A DNA stretch of 40,141 bases from contig NZ_BMUE01000027.1 in the NCBI RefSeq assembly GCF_014650035.1, positions 1 to 40,141 on the forward strand, given 5' to 3'. Under the pieces are notes generated by a model. It made no database searches and was not told where the DNA came from. It saw nothing but the letters and a program-made list of their open reading frames with translations. A program made the position numbers and the translations under genes. Of the stretch, positions 1-7,730 are shown one piece after another. The stretch's first letter is position 1. Every line of letters begins with the position of its first letter. Source of the DNA: Streptomyces lucensis JCM 4490 (GTDB lineage: Bacteria; Actinomycetota; Actinomycetes; Streptomycetales; Streptomycetaceae).

Positions 1-158
1 TTTCCTCGGTGCTTTCCAGGTTCCCGCTTTCGCGTTTCCCTTTCCGGCGGTTCCGACTTTATCAGAAGTTCTGAGTCGGTTTCCCCGCCCCCTCCGGGCA
101 CGTGAGTCCAGCGCATGAAGTGCTGGGGTTCCCGGTTGGGCGGAGCCGTAAACGTACT
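1..158. other. Left-edge non-coding stretch
   Basis: No convincing gene is visible here. The first 80 bases are pyrimidine-rich and poorer in GC than the rest of the window. Bases 53-79 form a bulged inverted repeat: CCGAC pairs with GTCGG, and inside it TCAGA pairs with TCTGA around a 3-base loop. It could be part of a terminator or leader for a gene beyond the left edge. Confidence 0.35.
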
Positions 159-198
159 GGAGCGGGGCGCCTCGATGCAAATCGAGGGACCCCGCTCC
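159..198 (-). terminator. Terminator-like hairpin after RNase J
   Basis: GGAGCGGGG (159-167) pairs with CCCCGCTCC (190-198). After a 2x2 internal mismatch, CCTCGAT (170-176) pairs with ATCGAGG (181-187) around a GCAA tetraloop. It starts about 30 bases past the RNase J stop on the minus strand, so it is the likely 3' end of that mRNA. It would fold on either strand and has no long T tract, as is usual in Streptomyces. Confidence 0.7.
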
Positions 199-229
199 GT
201 GTTCACGCGGACGAGCGGCCGTAGGACCG

Positions 230-1915
230 TCAGACCTCGACGACCACCGGCAGGATCATCGGCCTGCGGCGATACGTGTCGGAGACCCACTTGCCGAGGG
301 TCCTGCGGATGAGTTGCTGGAGCTGGTGCGGCTCCACCACGCCGTCCTGGGCGGAGCGCTCCAGGACCTCCGTGATCTTCGGGACCACGTCCGAGAAGGC
401 AGAGTCCTCGATGCCGGAACCGCGGGCCTGGATGTGCGGGCCACCCGTGATCTTGCCGGTGGAGGAGTCCACCACGACGAAGACCGAGATGATGCCCTCG
501 TCACCGAGGATCTTGCGGTCCTTCAGGGCCGGCTCGCCGACGCCGCCGACGGAGAGGCCGTCGACGTAGACGTAACCCGCCTGGACCTTGCCGGAGATCT
601 TGGCCTTGCCCTCGACCAGGTCCACCGCCACGCCGTCCTCGGCGATGACGATCCGGTCGTGCGGAACGCCGGTCATGGCGCCCAGCTCCGCGTTGGCCCG
701 CAGATGGCGCCATTCGCCGTGGACCGGCATGAGGTTCCGCGGGCGGCAGATGTTGTAGAAGTACAGCAGCTCGCCCGCGGACGCGTGGCCGGAAACGTGC
801 ACCTTAGCGTTGCCCTTGTGGACGACGTTGGCGCCCCAGCGGGTCAGGCCGTTGATGACGCGGTAGACCGCGTTCTCGTTACCGGGGATGAGGGACGAGG
901 CCAGGATGACCGTGTCGCCGTCGACGATGCGGATCTGGTGGTCGCGGTTGGCCATCCGCGACAGGGCCGCCATGGGCTCGCCCTGGGAACCGGTGCAGAC
1001 CAGGACCACCTCGTGGTCGGGCAGGTCGTCCAGCGTCCTGACGTCGACCACCAGGCCCGGCGGGACCTTCAGGTAGCCGAGGTCCCGGGCGATGCCCATG
1101 TTGCGGACCATGGAACGGCCGACGAAGGCGACCCGGCGGCCGTACTCCTGGGCCGCGTCCAGGATCTGCTGGATGCGGTGGACGTGGCTGGCGAAGCTCG
1201 CCACGATGATCCGCTTGCGGGCGCCGGCGAAGACCTGCCGCAGGACGTTGGAGATGTCGCGCTCGTGCGGGGTGAAGCCCGGGACCTCGGCGTTCGTGGA
1301 GTCGCTGAGGAGGAGGTCGATGCCCTCCTCGCTCAGCCGCGCGAACGCGTGCAGGTCGGTGAGGCGGTTGTCCAGCGGGAGCTGGTCCATCTTGAAGTCG
1401 CCGGTGTGGACCACCATGCCGGCGGGGGTCCGGATGGCGACGGCCAGGGCGTCCGGGATGGAGTGGTTGACGGCGACGAACTCGCAGTCGAAGGGGCCGA
1501 TGCGCTCACGGTTCCCCTCCGCCACCTCCAGGGTGTACGGACGGATCCGGTGTTCCTGGAGCTTGGCCTCGATGAGGGCGAGGGTCAGCTTGGAACCGAT
1601 CAGCGGGATGTCCGGCTTCTCGCGGAGCAGGAACGGGACGCCGCCGATGTGGTCCTCGTGGCCGTGCGTGAGGACGATGCCCTCGATGTCGCCGAGGCGG
1701 TCCCGGATGGACGAGAAGTCCGGCAGGATCAGGTCGATACCGGGCTGCTCCTCCTCGGGGAAGAGCACTCCGCAGTCGACGATCAGCAGGCGGCCGCCGT
1801 ACTCGAAGATTGTCATGTTCCGGCCGATCTCGCCGAGACCGCCGAGCGGGGTGACCCGCAGGCCGCCCTCGGGGAGCGGCGGGGGCGAGCCGAGTTCAGG
1901 ATGCGGATGACTCAA
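230..1915 (-). CDS. rnj: Ribonuclease J
   Basis: This is a metallo-beta-lactamase/beta-CASP ribonuclease of 561 aa with 5'-3' exo- and endonuclease activity in RNA processing and decay. The zinc-binding motif HGHEDH is at residues 84-89, preceded by the family N-terminus TPLGGLGEIGRN, and the beta-CASP and C-terminal regions fill the rest. I chose the TTG start at 1915 because a GAGGAGA ribosome binding site lies 5 bases upstream and because Streptomyces RNase J proteins begin MSHPHPEL. The open frame continues upstream to 2116 but that part has no family resemblance. The gene follows dapA on the same strand, with a 172-base gap that holds a strong hairpin. Family and start are both well supported. 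Confidence 0.95.
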   Translation of the reverse strand: MSHPHPELGSPPPLPEGGLRVTPLGGLGEIGRNMTIFEYGGRLLIVDCGVLFPEEEQPGIDLILPDFSSIRDRLGDIEGIVLTHGHEDHIGGVPFLLREKPDIPLIGSKLTLALIEAKLQEHRIRPYTLEVAEGNRERIGPFDCEFVAVNHSIPDALAVAIRTPAGMVVHTGDFKMDQLPLDNRLTDLHAFARLSEEGIDLLLSDSTNAEVPGFTPHERDISNVLRQVFAGARKRIIVASFASHVHRIQQILDAAQEYGRRVAFVGRSMVRNMGIARDLGYLKVPPGLVVDVRTLDDLPDHEVVLVCTGSQGEPMAALSRMANRDHQIRIVDGDTVILASSLIPGNENAVYRVINGLTRWGANVVHKGNAKVHVSGHASAGELLYFYNICRPRNLMPVHGEWRHLRANAELGAMTGVPHDRIVIAEDGVAVDLVEGKAKISGKVQAGYVYVDGLSVGGVGEPALKDRKILGDEGIISVFVVVDSSTGKITGGPHIQARGSGIEDSAFSDVVPKITEVLERSAQDGVVEPHQLQQLIRRTLGKWVSDTYRRRPMILPVVVEV

Positions 1916-1933
1916 AAGACTCTCCTCACCACA

Positions 1934-1964
1934 CGCGCCACGTACCGTTACGGCACGTGGCGCG
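1934..1964 (-). promoter_or_regulatory. Hairpin in dapA-rnj gap, rnj leader
   Basis: CGCGCCACGT (1934-1943) pairs perfectly with ACGTGGCGCG (1955-1964), and a CCG/CGG mini-stem can form inside the loop. Its 3' edge on the minus strand is 18 bases before the rnj TTG, just ahead of the GAGGAGA ribosome binding site. It may be the dapA terminator, a 5'-protecting leader hairpin or an autoregulatory element. The sequence does not decide between these. Confidence 0.6.
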
Positions 1965-2087
1965 CATGACGTTCGTGCGGAAGCAGTTGTCGTTGTGAAG
2001 TGCGGGCACCGGTGGCCCGCGTCATTCGGTTGTCTCTTCAGTTGTGAAGTCGGTGGGGCCGGGACGGCCCGGGTGGTGCGAAGTCTG

Positions 2088-2990
2088 TTACTGGAGCTGT
2101 ACCCCGCCGGCAGCAAGATCGATCTTGAGCTGGGCGATCTCCTCGGGCGAGCACTCGGCCATGGGCGGGCGCAGGGGTCCGGCCGGCAGTCCGAGGAGGG
2201 CGAGCGCGGCCTTGGTGGTCATGACGCCCTGGGTGCGGAACATGCCCGTGTAGACCGGGAGCAGCTTCTGGTGGATCTCCGTGGCCTTGACGACGTCGCC
2301 GGAGACATGGGCCTCGACGAGGGCCCGCAGGTCCGGGGTGACCAGGTGGCCGACCACCGAGACGAAGCCGACCGCGCCCACGGAGAGCAGGGGCAGGTTC
2401 AGCATGTCGTCGCCCGAGTACCAGGCGAGGCCGGACTGGGCGATGGCCCAGCTGGCGCGGCCGAGGTCGCCCTTGGCGTCCTTGTTGGCGACGATGCGCG
2501 GGTGCTCGGCGAGGCGGACCAGCGTCTCGGTGTTGATCGGGACGCCGCTGCGGCCGGGGATGTCGTAGAGCATGACCGGCAGGCCGGTGGCGTCGGCGAC
2601 GGCCGAGAAGTGCCGGTACAGGCCCTCCTGGGGCGGCTTGTTGTAGTACGGCGTGACGACCAGGAGGCCGTGGGCGCCGGCGCGCTCGGCCTCGCGGGCC
2701 AGCTCGATGCTGTGGCGGGTGTCGTTGGTGCCGACGCCGGCCACGATGTGGGCGCGGTCGCCGACCGCCTCCAGTACGGCTCGTACCAGGTCCGATTTCT
2801 CCGCGTCGCTGGTGGTGGGGGACTCGCCGGTGGTGCCGTTGACGATCAGGCCGTCGTTGCCTGCGTCCACCAGGTGGGCGGCGAGCCGCTGCGCGCCGTC
2901 GAGGTCGAGTGCGCCGTCCGCCGTGAAGGGCGTGACCATGGCGGTGAGGACCCGCCCGAAGGGGGTCTGCGGAGTCGAGGTCGGAGCCAT
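2088..2990 (-). CDS. dapA: 4-hydroxy-tetrahydrodipicolinate synthase
   Basis: The enzyme condenses pyruvate with aspartate semialdehyde, the first committed step of lysine and diaminopimelate synthesis, in the cytoplasm. It is a single 300-aa TIM barrel of normal family length. The GTTGES motif (52-57, with the active-site threonine pair), Tyr142 in MLYDIPGRSG and Lys170 (the Schiff-base lysine in VANKDAKGD) are all present. dapB of the same pathway lies 2.6 kb away in another unit. The ATG at 2990 has no Shine-Dalgarno sequence, but a TAGCGT -10-like box lies immediately upstream, so the mRNA may be leaderless. Confidence 0.95.
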   Translation of the reverse strand: MAPTSTPQTPFGRVLTAMVTPFTADGALDLDGAQRLAAHLVDAGNDGLIVNGTTGESPTTSDAEKSDLVRAVLEAVGDRAHIVAGVGTNDTRHSIELAREAERAGAHGLLVVTPYYNKPPQEGLYRHFSAVADATGLPVMLYDIPGRSGVPINTETLVRLAEHPRIVANKDAKGDLGRASWAIAQSGLAWYSGDDMLNLPLLSVGAVGFVSVVGHLVTPDLRALVEAHVSGDVVKATEIHQKLLPVYTGMFRTQGVMTTKAALALLGLPAGPLRPPMAECSPEEIAQLKIDLAAGGVQLQ

Positions 2991-2997
2991 GGGTTAC

Positions 2998-3003
2998 ACG
3001 CTA
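2998..3003 (-). promoter_or_regulatory. Putative -10 box of a leaderless dapA promoter
   Basis: TAGCGT on the minus strand ends 7 bases before the A of the dapA ATG, which is where transcription would be expected to start. No ribosome binding site is present between them. No good -35 hexamer is visible, so the call rests on spacing and the -10 match. Confidence 0.4.
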
Positions 3004-3063
3004 CTCGGTGCGCAATGCGGGGTCTGCCCGCGGGGTGCCGGGAAAGTCAGGACAAACAAGGAG

Positions 3064-3101
3064 CCCGGCACTGCCTGCTCGGGGGTTCAAGCAGTGCCGG
3101 G
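3064..3101 (-). terminator. Terminator of thyX
   Basis: CCCGGCACTGC (3064-3074) pairs perfectly with GCAGTGCCGGG (3091-3101) around a 16-base loop. On the minus strand the stem is followed by a T-rich stretch (CTCCTTGTTTGT). It lies about 100 bases after the thyX stop and before the dapA promoter. Confidence 0.75.
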
Positions 3102-3201
3102 TCCGTTTGATCAGGCTAGATGAACTTCTCTAAATGCCGCAATACGGACACTTCGCGAGGCTGACCCGTACATCCGTTTCGGCTGGGGGAACAGCGCTCG
3201 G

Positions 3202-3927
3202 CTACGGGGCCACGCGCCCGTTCGCGTTGAAGGCGGCGTACGTGAGCGGCATGAGCTTCGCCCACTCCGCCTCCATCGCCTCGCCGACCATCTCGATCTC
3301 CCGCTGCGGGAAGGACGGCACCTTGGCCAGCTCGTGCTGCGTGCGCAGGCCGAGGAAGTGCATGAGGGAGCGGGCGTTGCAGGTGGCGTACATGGAGGAG
3401 AACAGGCCGACGGGGAGGGCGGCACGGGCGACCTCGCGGGCCACGCCCTCGGCGAGCAGCTTCCGGTACGCCGCGTACGCCTGCTCGTAGGACTCCCGCA
3501 GGGTGTCGCTCACGGCCTCGTACTGGGCGGGGGTGCCCTCGACGAAGACGTACTTGCCCGGGCGGCCCTCCTGGACGAGCTTGCGGGAGGCGTCGGGGAC
3601 GTAGAAGACCGGCTCCAGCTCCCGGTAGCGCCCGGACTCCTCGTTGTACGACCAGCCGACCCGGTGCCGCATGAACTCGCGGAAGACGAAGATCGGGGCG
3701 CTGATGAAGAAGGTCATCGAGTTGTGCTCGAACGGGCTGCCGTGCCGGTCGCGCATCAGGTAGTTGATGAGCCCCTTGGAGCGCTCGGGGTCCTTCTTCA
3801 GCTCGTCCAGGGACTGTTCGCCGGCGGTGGAGACACGGGCGGCGAAGAGGACGTCGGCGTCCGAAGCACTGGACTTCACCAGCTCGACGGTGACGTCACT
3901 GCGGAACGTGAGCGACTCGGTGGTCAC
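3202..3927 (-). CDS. thyX: Flavin-dependent thymidylate synthase ThyX
   Basis: ThyX makes dTMP from dUMP using FAD, NADPH and methylenetetrahydrofolate. The protein is about 241 aa, the usual length. The ThyX signature reads RHRVGWSYNEES, the RHRX8S version rather than RHRX7S, and is followed by GRYRELEPVFYVPD. The C-terminal MHFLGLRTQHE segment is also typical. The start is uncertain: an ATG at 3948 would add seven residues, but its ribosome binding site is poor. The GTG at 3927 gives an MT- N-terminus like other Streptomyces ThyX proteins and has GGAAGGA 11 bases upstream. The open frame runs further upstream without family resemblance. The gene is single and ends at the hairpin at 3064-3101. 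Confidence 0.94.
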   Translation of the reverse strand: MTTESLTFRSDVTVELVKSSASDADVLFAARVSTAGEQSLDELKKDPERSKGLINYLMRDRHGSPFEHNSMTFFISAPIFVFREFMRHRVGWSYNEESGRYRELEPVFYVPDASRKLVQEGRPGKYVFVEGTPAQYEAVSDTLRESYEQAYAAYRKLLAEGVAREVARAALPVGLFSSMYATCNARSLMHFLGLRTQHELAKVPSFPQREIEMVGEAMEAEWAKLMPLTYAAFNANGRVAP

Positions 3928-3971
3928 GGGGGTCGGGGTCCTTCCCATCACTTCTGTGGTTCGCGCCCACC

Positions 3972-4043
3972 TTACGGGGCACCCGCGAGGCCCGGGAGCA
4001 GCACCTCGCCCGCGACGAACGCACCCGAGATTTTTTCGGACAT
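3972..4043 (-). other. Possible 23-codon upstream ORF before thyX
   Basis: An ATG at 4043 preceded by AAAGGTG opens a 23-codon frame (beginning MSEKISGAFVAG) that ends in TAA at 3972, 24-45 bases before the alternative thyX starts. Most third positions are G or C. It could be a leader peptide or chance, and nothing known supports it. Confidence 0.2.
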
Positions 4044-4147
4044 GGGCACCTTTTGTGTCACTCGTGCGTCTGTACCGGTGAGGACCGGTCGTTCGACCCG
4101 AAGCTCCGATCAGATCCGAAACCCCCCGAAAGGAAGAGGCAACCGCG

Positions 4148-4384
4148 ATGTTCCGTCGGCGTGAGCCCGTGCCGTTCGCCTTCCTGGCCGAGGCCGACAG
4201 GTTCCGCAGCAATGTCACTCCCCCGCCCCGCGGGCGGGCGTCCTTCGGCGAGATGGCCGGGCGCTGGCTGCTGGGCCTCACCATCGTCGCCGGGCTGGTG
4301 GGGGCTCTGGTCCTCGGCATGCCGGCGCTGTCCACGCCGTCCAGTACGCCGGTGCAGCAGTCCCAGGCGTCCCAGGGGCACTGA
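4148..4384 (+). CDS. Small single-span membrane protein
   Basis: This 78-aa protein has a charged N-terminus (FRRREPVPFAFLAEADRFRSN), one hydrophobic segment at about residues 39-59 and a short Ser/Gln-rich tail. I do not recognise a named domain. The ATG at 4148 has GGAAGAGG 8 bases upstream. It is divergent from thyX and followed 90 bases later by another membrane protein on the same strand, so the two may be co-transcribed. Similar small proteins are conserved at this place in Streptomyces as far as I recall, but no function is known to me. Confidence 0.8.
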   Translation: MFRRREPVPFAFLAEADRFRSNVTPPPRGRASFGEMAGRWLLGLTIVAGLVGALVLGMPALSTPSSTPVQQSQASQGH

Positions 4385-4474
4385 CCCTTCCGGACCGCCA
4401 CGGCTGGTGGGCGCGAACCCAGGCGGATAATCTCACCGGGCACAGCCCACGCGAGGACCGAGTGAGGACCAGCC

Positions 4475-5044
4475 GTGCCCCTGCCCTTCCTGACGGCCGA
4501 GCGCACCTTCGAGACGGCATCCGAGAGCGCGCTTCCGTACGACGACCCCGAGCGCTGGCGACGCCCCTACCGGCCCGGTCCGTGGCGGGTGGGCGCGGCC
4601 GCGCTGGGCCTGCTGCTCGCCTCGTTCATGCTGTTCGCTGCGGTTCTGATCGCCCTGAGCGGCTCGCTCTCGTCGTCCGGCTTCTCCTCGGCCGCCGTGG
4701 CTCTGGGGCTGGGCCTGGCCGTCGTCGCGGGTGCGCTGCGGCTGCTGCGCATGGGGGTGTGGGTGAGCGGGCGCGGGCTGCGCCGGGTCGGCTTCCTCGT
4801 GACGCGGACGGTGCCGTGGGCGCGGGTCCTCTCCGTGCGGACCGTGCAGCAGCCGGTGCGCTTCGTGGGGCTGCCGCGGACGGTGCAGGGGCAGGCGCTG
4901 GCGCTCGCCCGCAAGGACCGGCGGGCCGAGGGCACGGCTCCGCTGCTGACCACGCACGACCTGGACTTCCTCGGACGTCCGGCGGCCTTCGACCGGGCGG
5001 CGGACACGGTGGAGGCGTGGGCGGCGGAGCACCGTCGCGGCTGA
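4475..5044 (+). CDS. Membrane protein with bacterial PH-like domain
   Basis: The protein has 189 aa. Two membrane segments (about 40-60 and 72-91) are followed by a soluble region beginning MGVWVSGRGLRRVGFLVTR and containing RTVPWARVLSVR. This pattern of a beta-rich segment with 'R-x-VPW' matches the bacterial PH domain found behind paired helices in actinobacterial membrane proteins. The function is unknown. The GTG start at 4475 has a GAGGACC ribosome binding site. The gene converges on the TPR gene and ends 10 bases before a perfect 24-bp terminator stem. The PH assignment is by pattern only. Confidence 0.82.
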   Translation: MPLPFLTAERTFETASESALPYDDPERWRRPYRPGPWRVGAAALGLLLASFMLFAAVLIALSGSLSSSGFSSAAVALGLGLAVVAGALRLLRMGVWVSGRGLRRVGFLVTRTVPWARVLSVRTVQQPVRFVGLPRTVQGQALALARKDRRAEGTAPLLTTHDLDFLGRPAAFDRAADTVEAWAAEHRRG

Positions 5045-5054
5045 CCCGGTGAAG

Positions 5055-5108
5055 GCGACGGCGAAGGGGCCGGTCCGCACCACGGCGGACCGGCCCCTTC
5101 GCCGTCGC
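5055..5108. terminator. Perfect 24-bp bidirectional terminator
   Basis: Bases 5055-5078 and 5085-5108 are exact reverse complements separated by a 6-base loop (ACCACG). The stem sits between convergent genes, and its right arm shares one base with the stop codon of the TPR gene. It would fold in both transcripts. Confidence 0.9.
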
Positions 5109-5560
5109 TACACCTCGATCGTCCTGCCCTCGTGCAGTGCGATGGCCCGCTGCATCGCCTTGCGGGCGCGTGGGGTGTCGCGGGCGTCGTGGTAGGCGAC
5201 GGCGAGCCGGAACCAGCAGCGCCAGTCGTCCGGCGACGCCTCCGTCTCGGCCTTGCGCCTGCCGAAGACCTCGTCGGCCGAGTCGCGGTCGATGCGGCCG
5301 TCCGGGGTGCGCCTCAGCTCGTCGACGGGCAGGCCCCCCTGGGCGTCGAGCTCGGCGGCGAGCTGGTTGGCCTTGCGGACGAACTGGGTGTTCTTCCACA
5401 GGAACCACAGCCCGATGACCGGCAGGATCAGCACCGCCACGCCGAAGGTGACGGTGATCAGCGTGCCGGACTGGATGAGCATCACGCCGCGGCTGCCGAC
5501 CAGGACGAAGTAGAAGACCAGGACGGCGGCCGTGACGAGGTAAGTGATCTTCGCGCGCAT
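5108..5560 (-). CDS. TPR-containing small membrane protein
   Basis: This 150-aa protein has two N-terminal membrane helices (about 4-24 and 33-55) and a cytoplasmic C-terminal half. The segment DWRCWFRLAVAYHDARDTPRARKAMQRAI (given in parts: DWRCWFRLAVAYHD, then TPRARKAMQRAI) reads as one tetratricopeptide helix pair. It is the last gene of the rpsO-pnp-M16-dapB unit, 11 bases after the dapB stop, with no clear ribosome binding site, so translation probably depends on the upstream gene. The substrate or partner is unknown. Confidence 0.82.
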   Translation of the reverse strand: MRAKITYLVTAAVLVFYFVLVGSRGVMLIQSGTLITVTFGVAVLILPVIGLWFLWKNTQFVRKANQLAAELDAQGGLPVDELRRTPDGRIDRDSADEVFGRRKAETEASPDDWRCWFRLAVAYHDARDTPRARKAMQRAIALHEGRTIEV

Positions 5561-5571
5561 GGGAGTGGGTG

Positions 5572-6324
5572 TCAGTTCAGGTCCAGGAAGTTCTCCAGGC
5601 CGAAGGTCAGGCCCGGAGTGGTCACCACGCGGCGGGCGCCGAGCAGGATGCCCGGCATGAAGCTGCTGTGGTGCAGGGAGTCGTGGCGGATGGTGAGGGT
5701 CTCGCCCTCCCCGCCGAGCAGCACCTCCTGGTGGGCCAGGAGACCGCGCAGCCGGACCGCGTGGACGGGGACGCCGTCGACGTTCGCGCCGCGGGCCCCG
5801 TCCAGGGCGGTGGCCGTGGCGTCCGGCGCCGGGGCCGTGCCGGCGCGGCGGCGGGCCTCGGCGATGAGCTGGGCGGTGCGCGTGGCCGTACCGCTCGGGG
5901 CGTCGACCTTGTTCGGGTGGTGCAGCTCGACGACCTCGACCGACTCGAAGTACGGCGCGGCGATCTGCGCGAACTTCATGGTGAGCACGGCGCCGATGGA
6001 GAAGTTCGGCGCGATGAGCACGCCCGTCTCCGGAGACCGGGCGAGCCGGTCCGTCAGCAGCGTGAGGCGCTCGTCGGTCCAGCCCGTCGTGCCGACGACC
6101 GCGTGGATGCCGTGGCGCACGCAGAAGTCGAGGTTGTCCATGACGGAGGCGGGGGTGGTCAGCTCGACGACGACCTGGGCGCCGCTCACCGTCAGCGCCT
6201 CCAGCTCGTCGCCCCGGCCGAGGGCGGCGACCAGCTCCATGTCGTCGGCGGCCTCGACCGCCTTGACCGCCTCGGACCCGATCCGGCCCCGGGCACCGAG
6301 GACCGCCACGCGCAGCTTGCTCAT
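5572..6324 (-). CDS. dapB: 4-hydroxy-tetrahydrodipicolinate reductase
   Basis: The enzyme performs the NAD(P)H-dependent second step of the diaminopimelate/lysine branch after DapA. It has 250 aa. The nucleotide-binding motif G10-xx-G13-xx-G16 is near the N-terminus. The family signature HHPNKVDAPSGTA spans residues 135-147, with the catalytic His pair, Lys139 and the substrate-binding SGT. The ATG at 6324 follows an AGGAA ribosome binding site. It lies 26 bases after the M16 peptidase gene and is likely in the same mRNA. The open frame extends far upstream in another reading of the M16 gene, which I discount. Confidence 0.95.
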   Translation of the reverse strand: MSKLRVAVLGARGRIGSEAVKAVEAADDMELVAALGRGDELEALTVSGAQVVVELTTPASVMDNLDFCVRHGIHAVVGTTGWTDERLTLLTDRLARSPETGVLIAPNFSIGAVLTMKFAQIAAPYFESVEVVELHHPNKVDAPSGTATRTAQLIAEARRRAGTAPAPDATATALDGARGANVDGVPVHAVRLRGLLAHQEVLLGGEGETLTIRHDSLHHSSFMPGILLGARRVVTTPGLTFGLENFLDLN

Positions 6325-6350
6325 GTTCCTGCTTCCTAACCGGTGGTTTT

Positions 6351-7730
6351 TCAGGCGACGGCGTCGTGCAGCCGGGCGGCCTGCTTGTCCTTCAGCGGGC
6401 CGATGACCGACAGTGACGGGCGCTGTCCGAGGATGTCGCGGGCCACCGAGCGGACCTCGTCCGGGGTGACGGCGGCTATCCGGGCCAGCATGTCGTCGAC
6501 GGACATCTGCTCGCCCCAGCACAGCTCGCTCTTGCCGATGCGGTTCATCAGCGCGCCGGTGTCCTCCAGTCCCAGCACGGTGGATCCGCGGAGCTGGCCG
6601 ATGGCGCGGCTCATCTCCTCGTCGGAGAGCCCGTCGGCGGCGACGTGGTCGAGTTCGTCCCGGCAGATCCTGAGCACGTCGTGCACCTGGTTCGGCCGGC
6701 AGCCTGCGTACACGCCGAACAGGCCGCAGTCGGCGAAGCTCGAGGTGTACGAGTACACGCTGTAGGCGAGACCGCGCTTCTCCCGGACCTCCTGGAAGAG
6801 GCGGGAGGACATGCCGCCGCCGAGGGCGGTGTTGAGCACGCCCAGCGCCCAGCGGCGGTCGTCGGTGCGGGCGATGCCGGGCATGCCCAGGACGACGTGC
6901 GCCTGCTCGGTCTTGCGGGTGAGCACGTCGACCCGGCCGGCCGTGCGGATCGTACGGCGGCCGTCGCGCGGGGCGATGGGGCGCGCGCCCGGGTCGGTGA
7001 GCGTACCCGCCTTCTCGAAGGCCGCGCGGACCTGCCGTACGACCTTGTTGTGGTCGACGTTGCCGGCGCAGGCGACCACGAGGTGGGTCGGGTCGTAGTG
7101 CTTGCGGTAGAAGCGGCGGATACGGTCGGCGGTGAGGGCGTTGACCGTGTCGACGGTGCCGAGGACCGGCCGGCCGAGGGCGTTGCCGCCGAACATGGTG
7201 TGCGCGAACAGGTCGTGCACGCAGTCGCCCGGGTCGTCCTCGGTCATGGCGATCTCTTCGAGGATCGCGCCGCGCTCGACGTCGACGTCCTCCTCCAGGA
7301 TCAGCGAGCCGGTCAGCATGTCGCAGACGACGTCGATGGCGAGGGGCAGGTCGGTGTCGAGCACGCGCGCGTAGTAGCACGTGTACTCCTTCGCCGTGAA
7401 CGCGTTCATCTCGCCGCCGACGGCGTCGAGGGCGGCGGAGATCTCCAGGGCGCTGCGCCTGGCGGTGCCCTTGAAGAGCAGATGCTCCAGGTAGTGCGTG
7501 GCGCCGTTGAGTGACGGGGTCTCGTCGCGGGAGCCGACGTGGGCCCAGATGCCGAAGGTCGCCGAGCGGACCGAGGGCAGGGTCTCGGTGACGATGCGCA
7601 GGCCGCCCGGGAGGGTGGTCTTGCGGACCGTGCCGATGCCGTTGGTTCCCTTGATGAGCGTTTGGGTACGGGCGACGGCCCGCGCCTCCGAGGAGGAGCG
7701 GGCCGTCACCTTGGTGCTACGGGACGTCAC
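6351..7730 (-). CDS. M16 family zinc peptidase
   Basis: This is a single-chain M16B (insulinase/processing-peptidase-like) protein of 459 aa. The inverted zinc motif HYLEH (79-83) is intact, and the distal glutamate lies in the ILEEIAM segment near residue 159. The second, inactive half-domain has the usual R/Y pair region (RGLAYSVYSY). The GTG start at 7730 overlaps the pnp stop as GTGA, so the two are translationally coupled. A protease of this family next to pnp is a common actinobacterial arrangement. Its physiological substrate is not known to me. Confidence 0.92.
   Translation of the reverse strand: MTSRSTKVTARSSSEARAVARTQTLIKGTNGIGTVRKTTLPGGLRIVTETLPSVRSATFGIWAHVGSRDETPSLNGATHYLEHLLFKGTARRSALEISAALDAVGGEMNAFTAKEYTCYYARVLDTDLPLAIDVVCDMLTGSLILEEDVDVERGAILEEIAMTEDDPGDCVHDLFAHTMFGGNALGRPVLGTVDTVNALTADRIRRFYRKHYDPTHLVVACAGNVDHNKVVRQVRAAFEKAGTLTDPGARPIAPRDGRRTIRTAGRVDVLTRKTEQAHVVLGMPGIARTDDRRWALGVLNTALGGGMSSRLFQEVREKRGLAYSVYSYTSSFADCGLFGVYAGCRPNQVHDVLRICRDELDHVAADGLSDEEMSRAIGQLRGSTVLGLEDTGALMNRIGKSELCWGEQMSVDDMLARIAAVTPDEVRSVARDILGQRPSLSVIGPLKDKQAARLHDAVA

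Noticed and set aside
314..1969. Long open frame opposite RNase J (and similar ones opposite pnp, eccC and eccD)
   Set aside because: Such frames arise because stop codons are rare in GC-rich antisense sequence. The encoded proteins are Arg/Ala/Val/Asp-biased without domains, and the sense genes are certain.
3079..3101. A GGTTCAA stretch resembling a tRNA T-loop
   Set aside because: The surrounding bases form the 11-bp thyX terminator, and no acceptor stem, D-arm or anticodon arm can be drawn.
3640..3690. The RHRX8S spacing in ThyX as a novel active site
   Set aside because: One extra residue relative to RHRX7S is within the range already described for ThyX enzymes, to my knowledge.
3949..4506. 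N-terminal extension of ThyX upstream of the chosen start
   Set aside because: It is open only by chance, has no family similarity and overlaps the region of the divergent small membrane protein.
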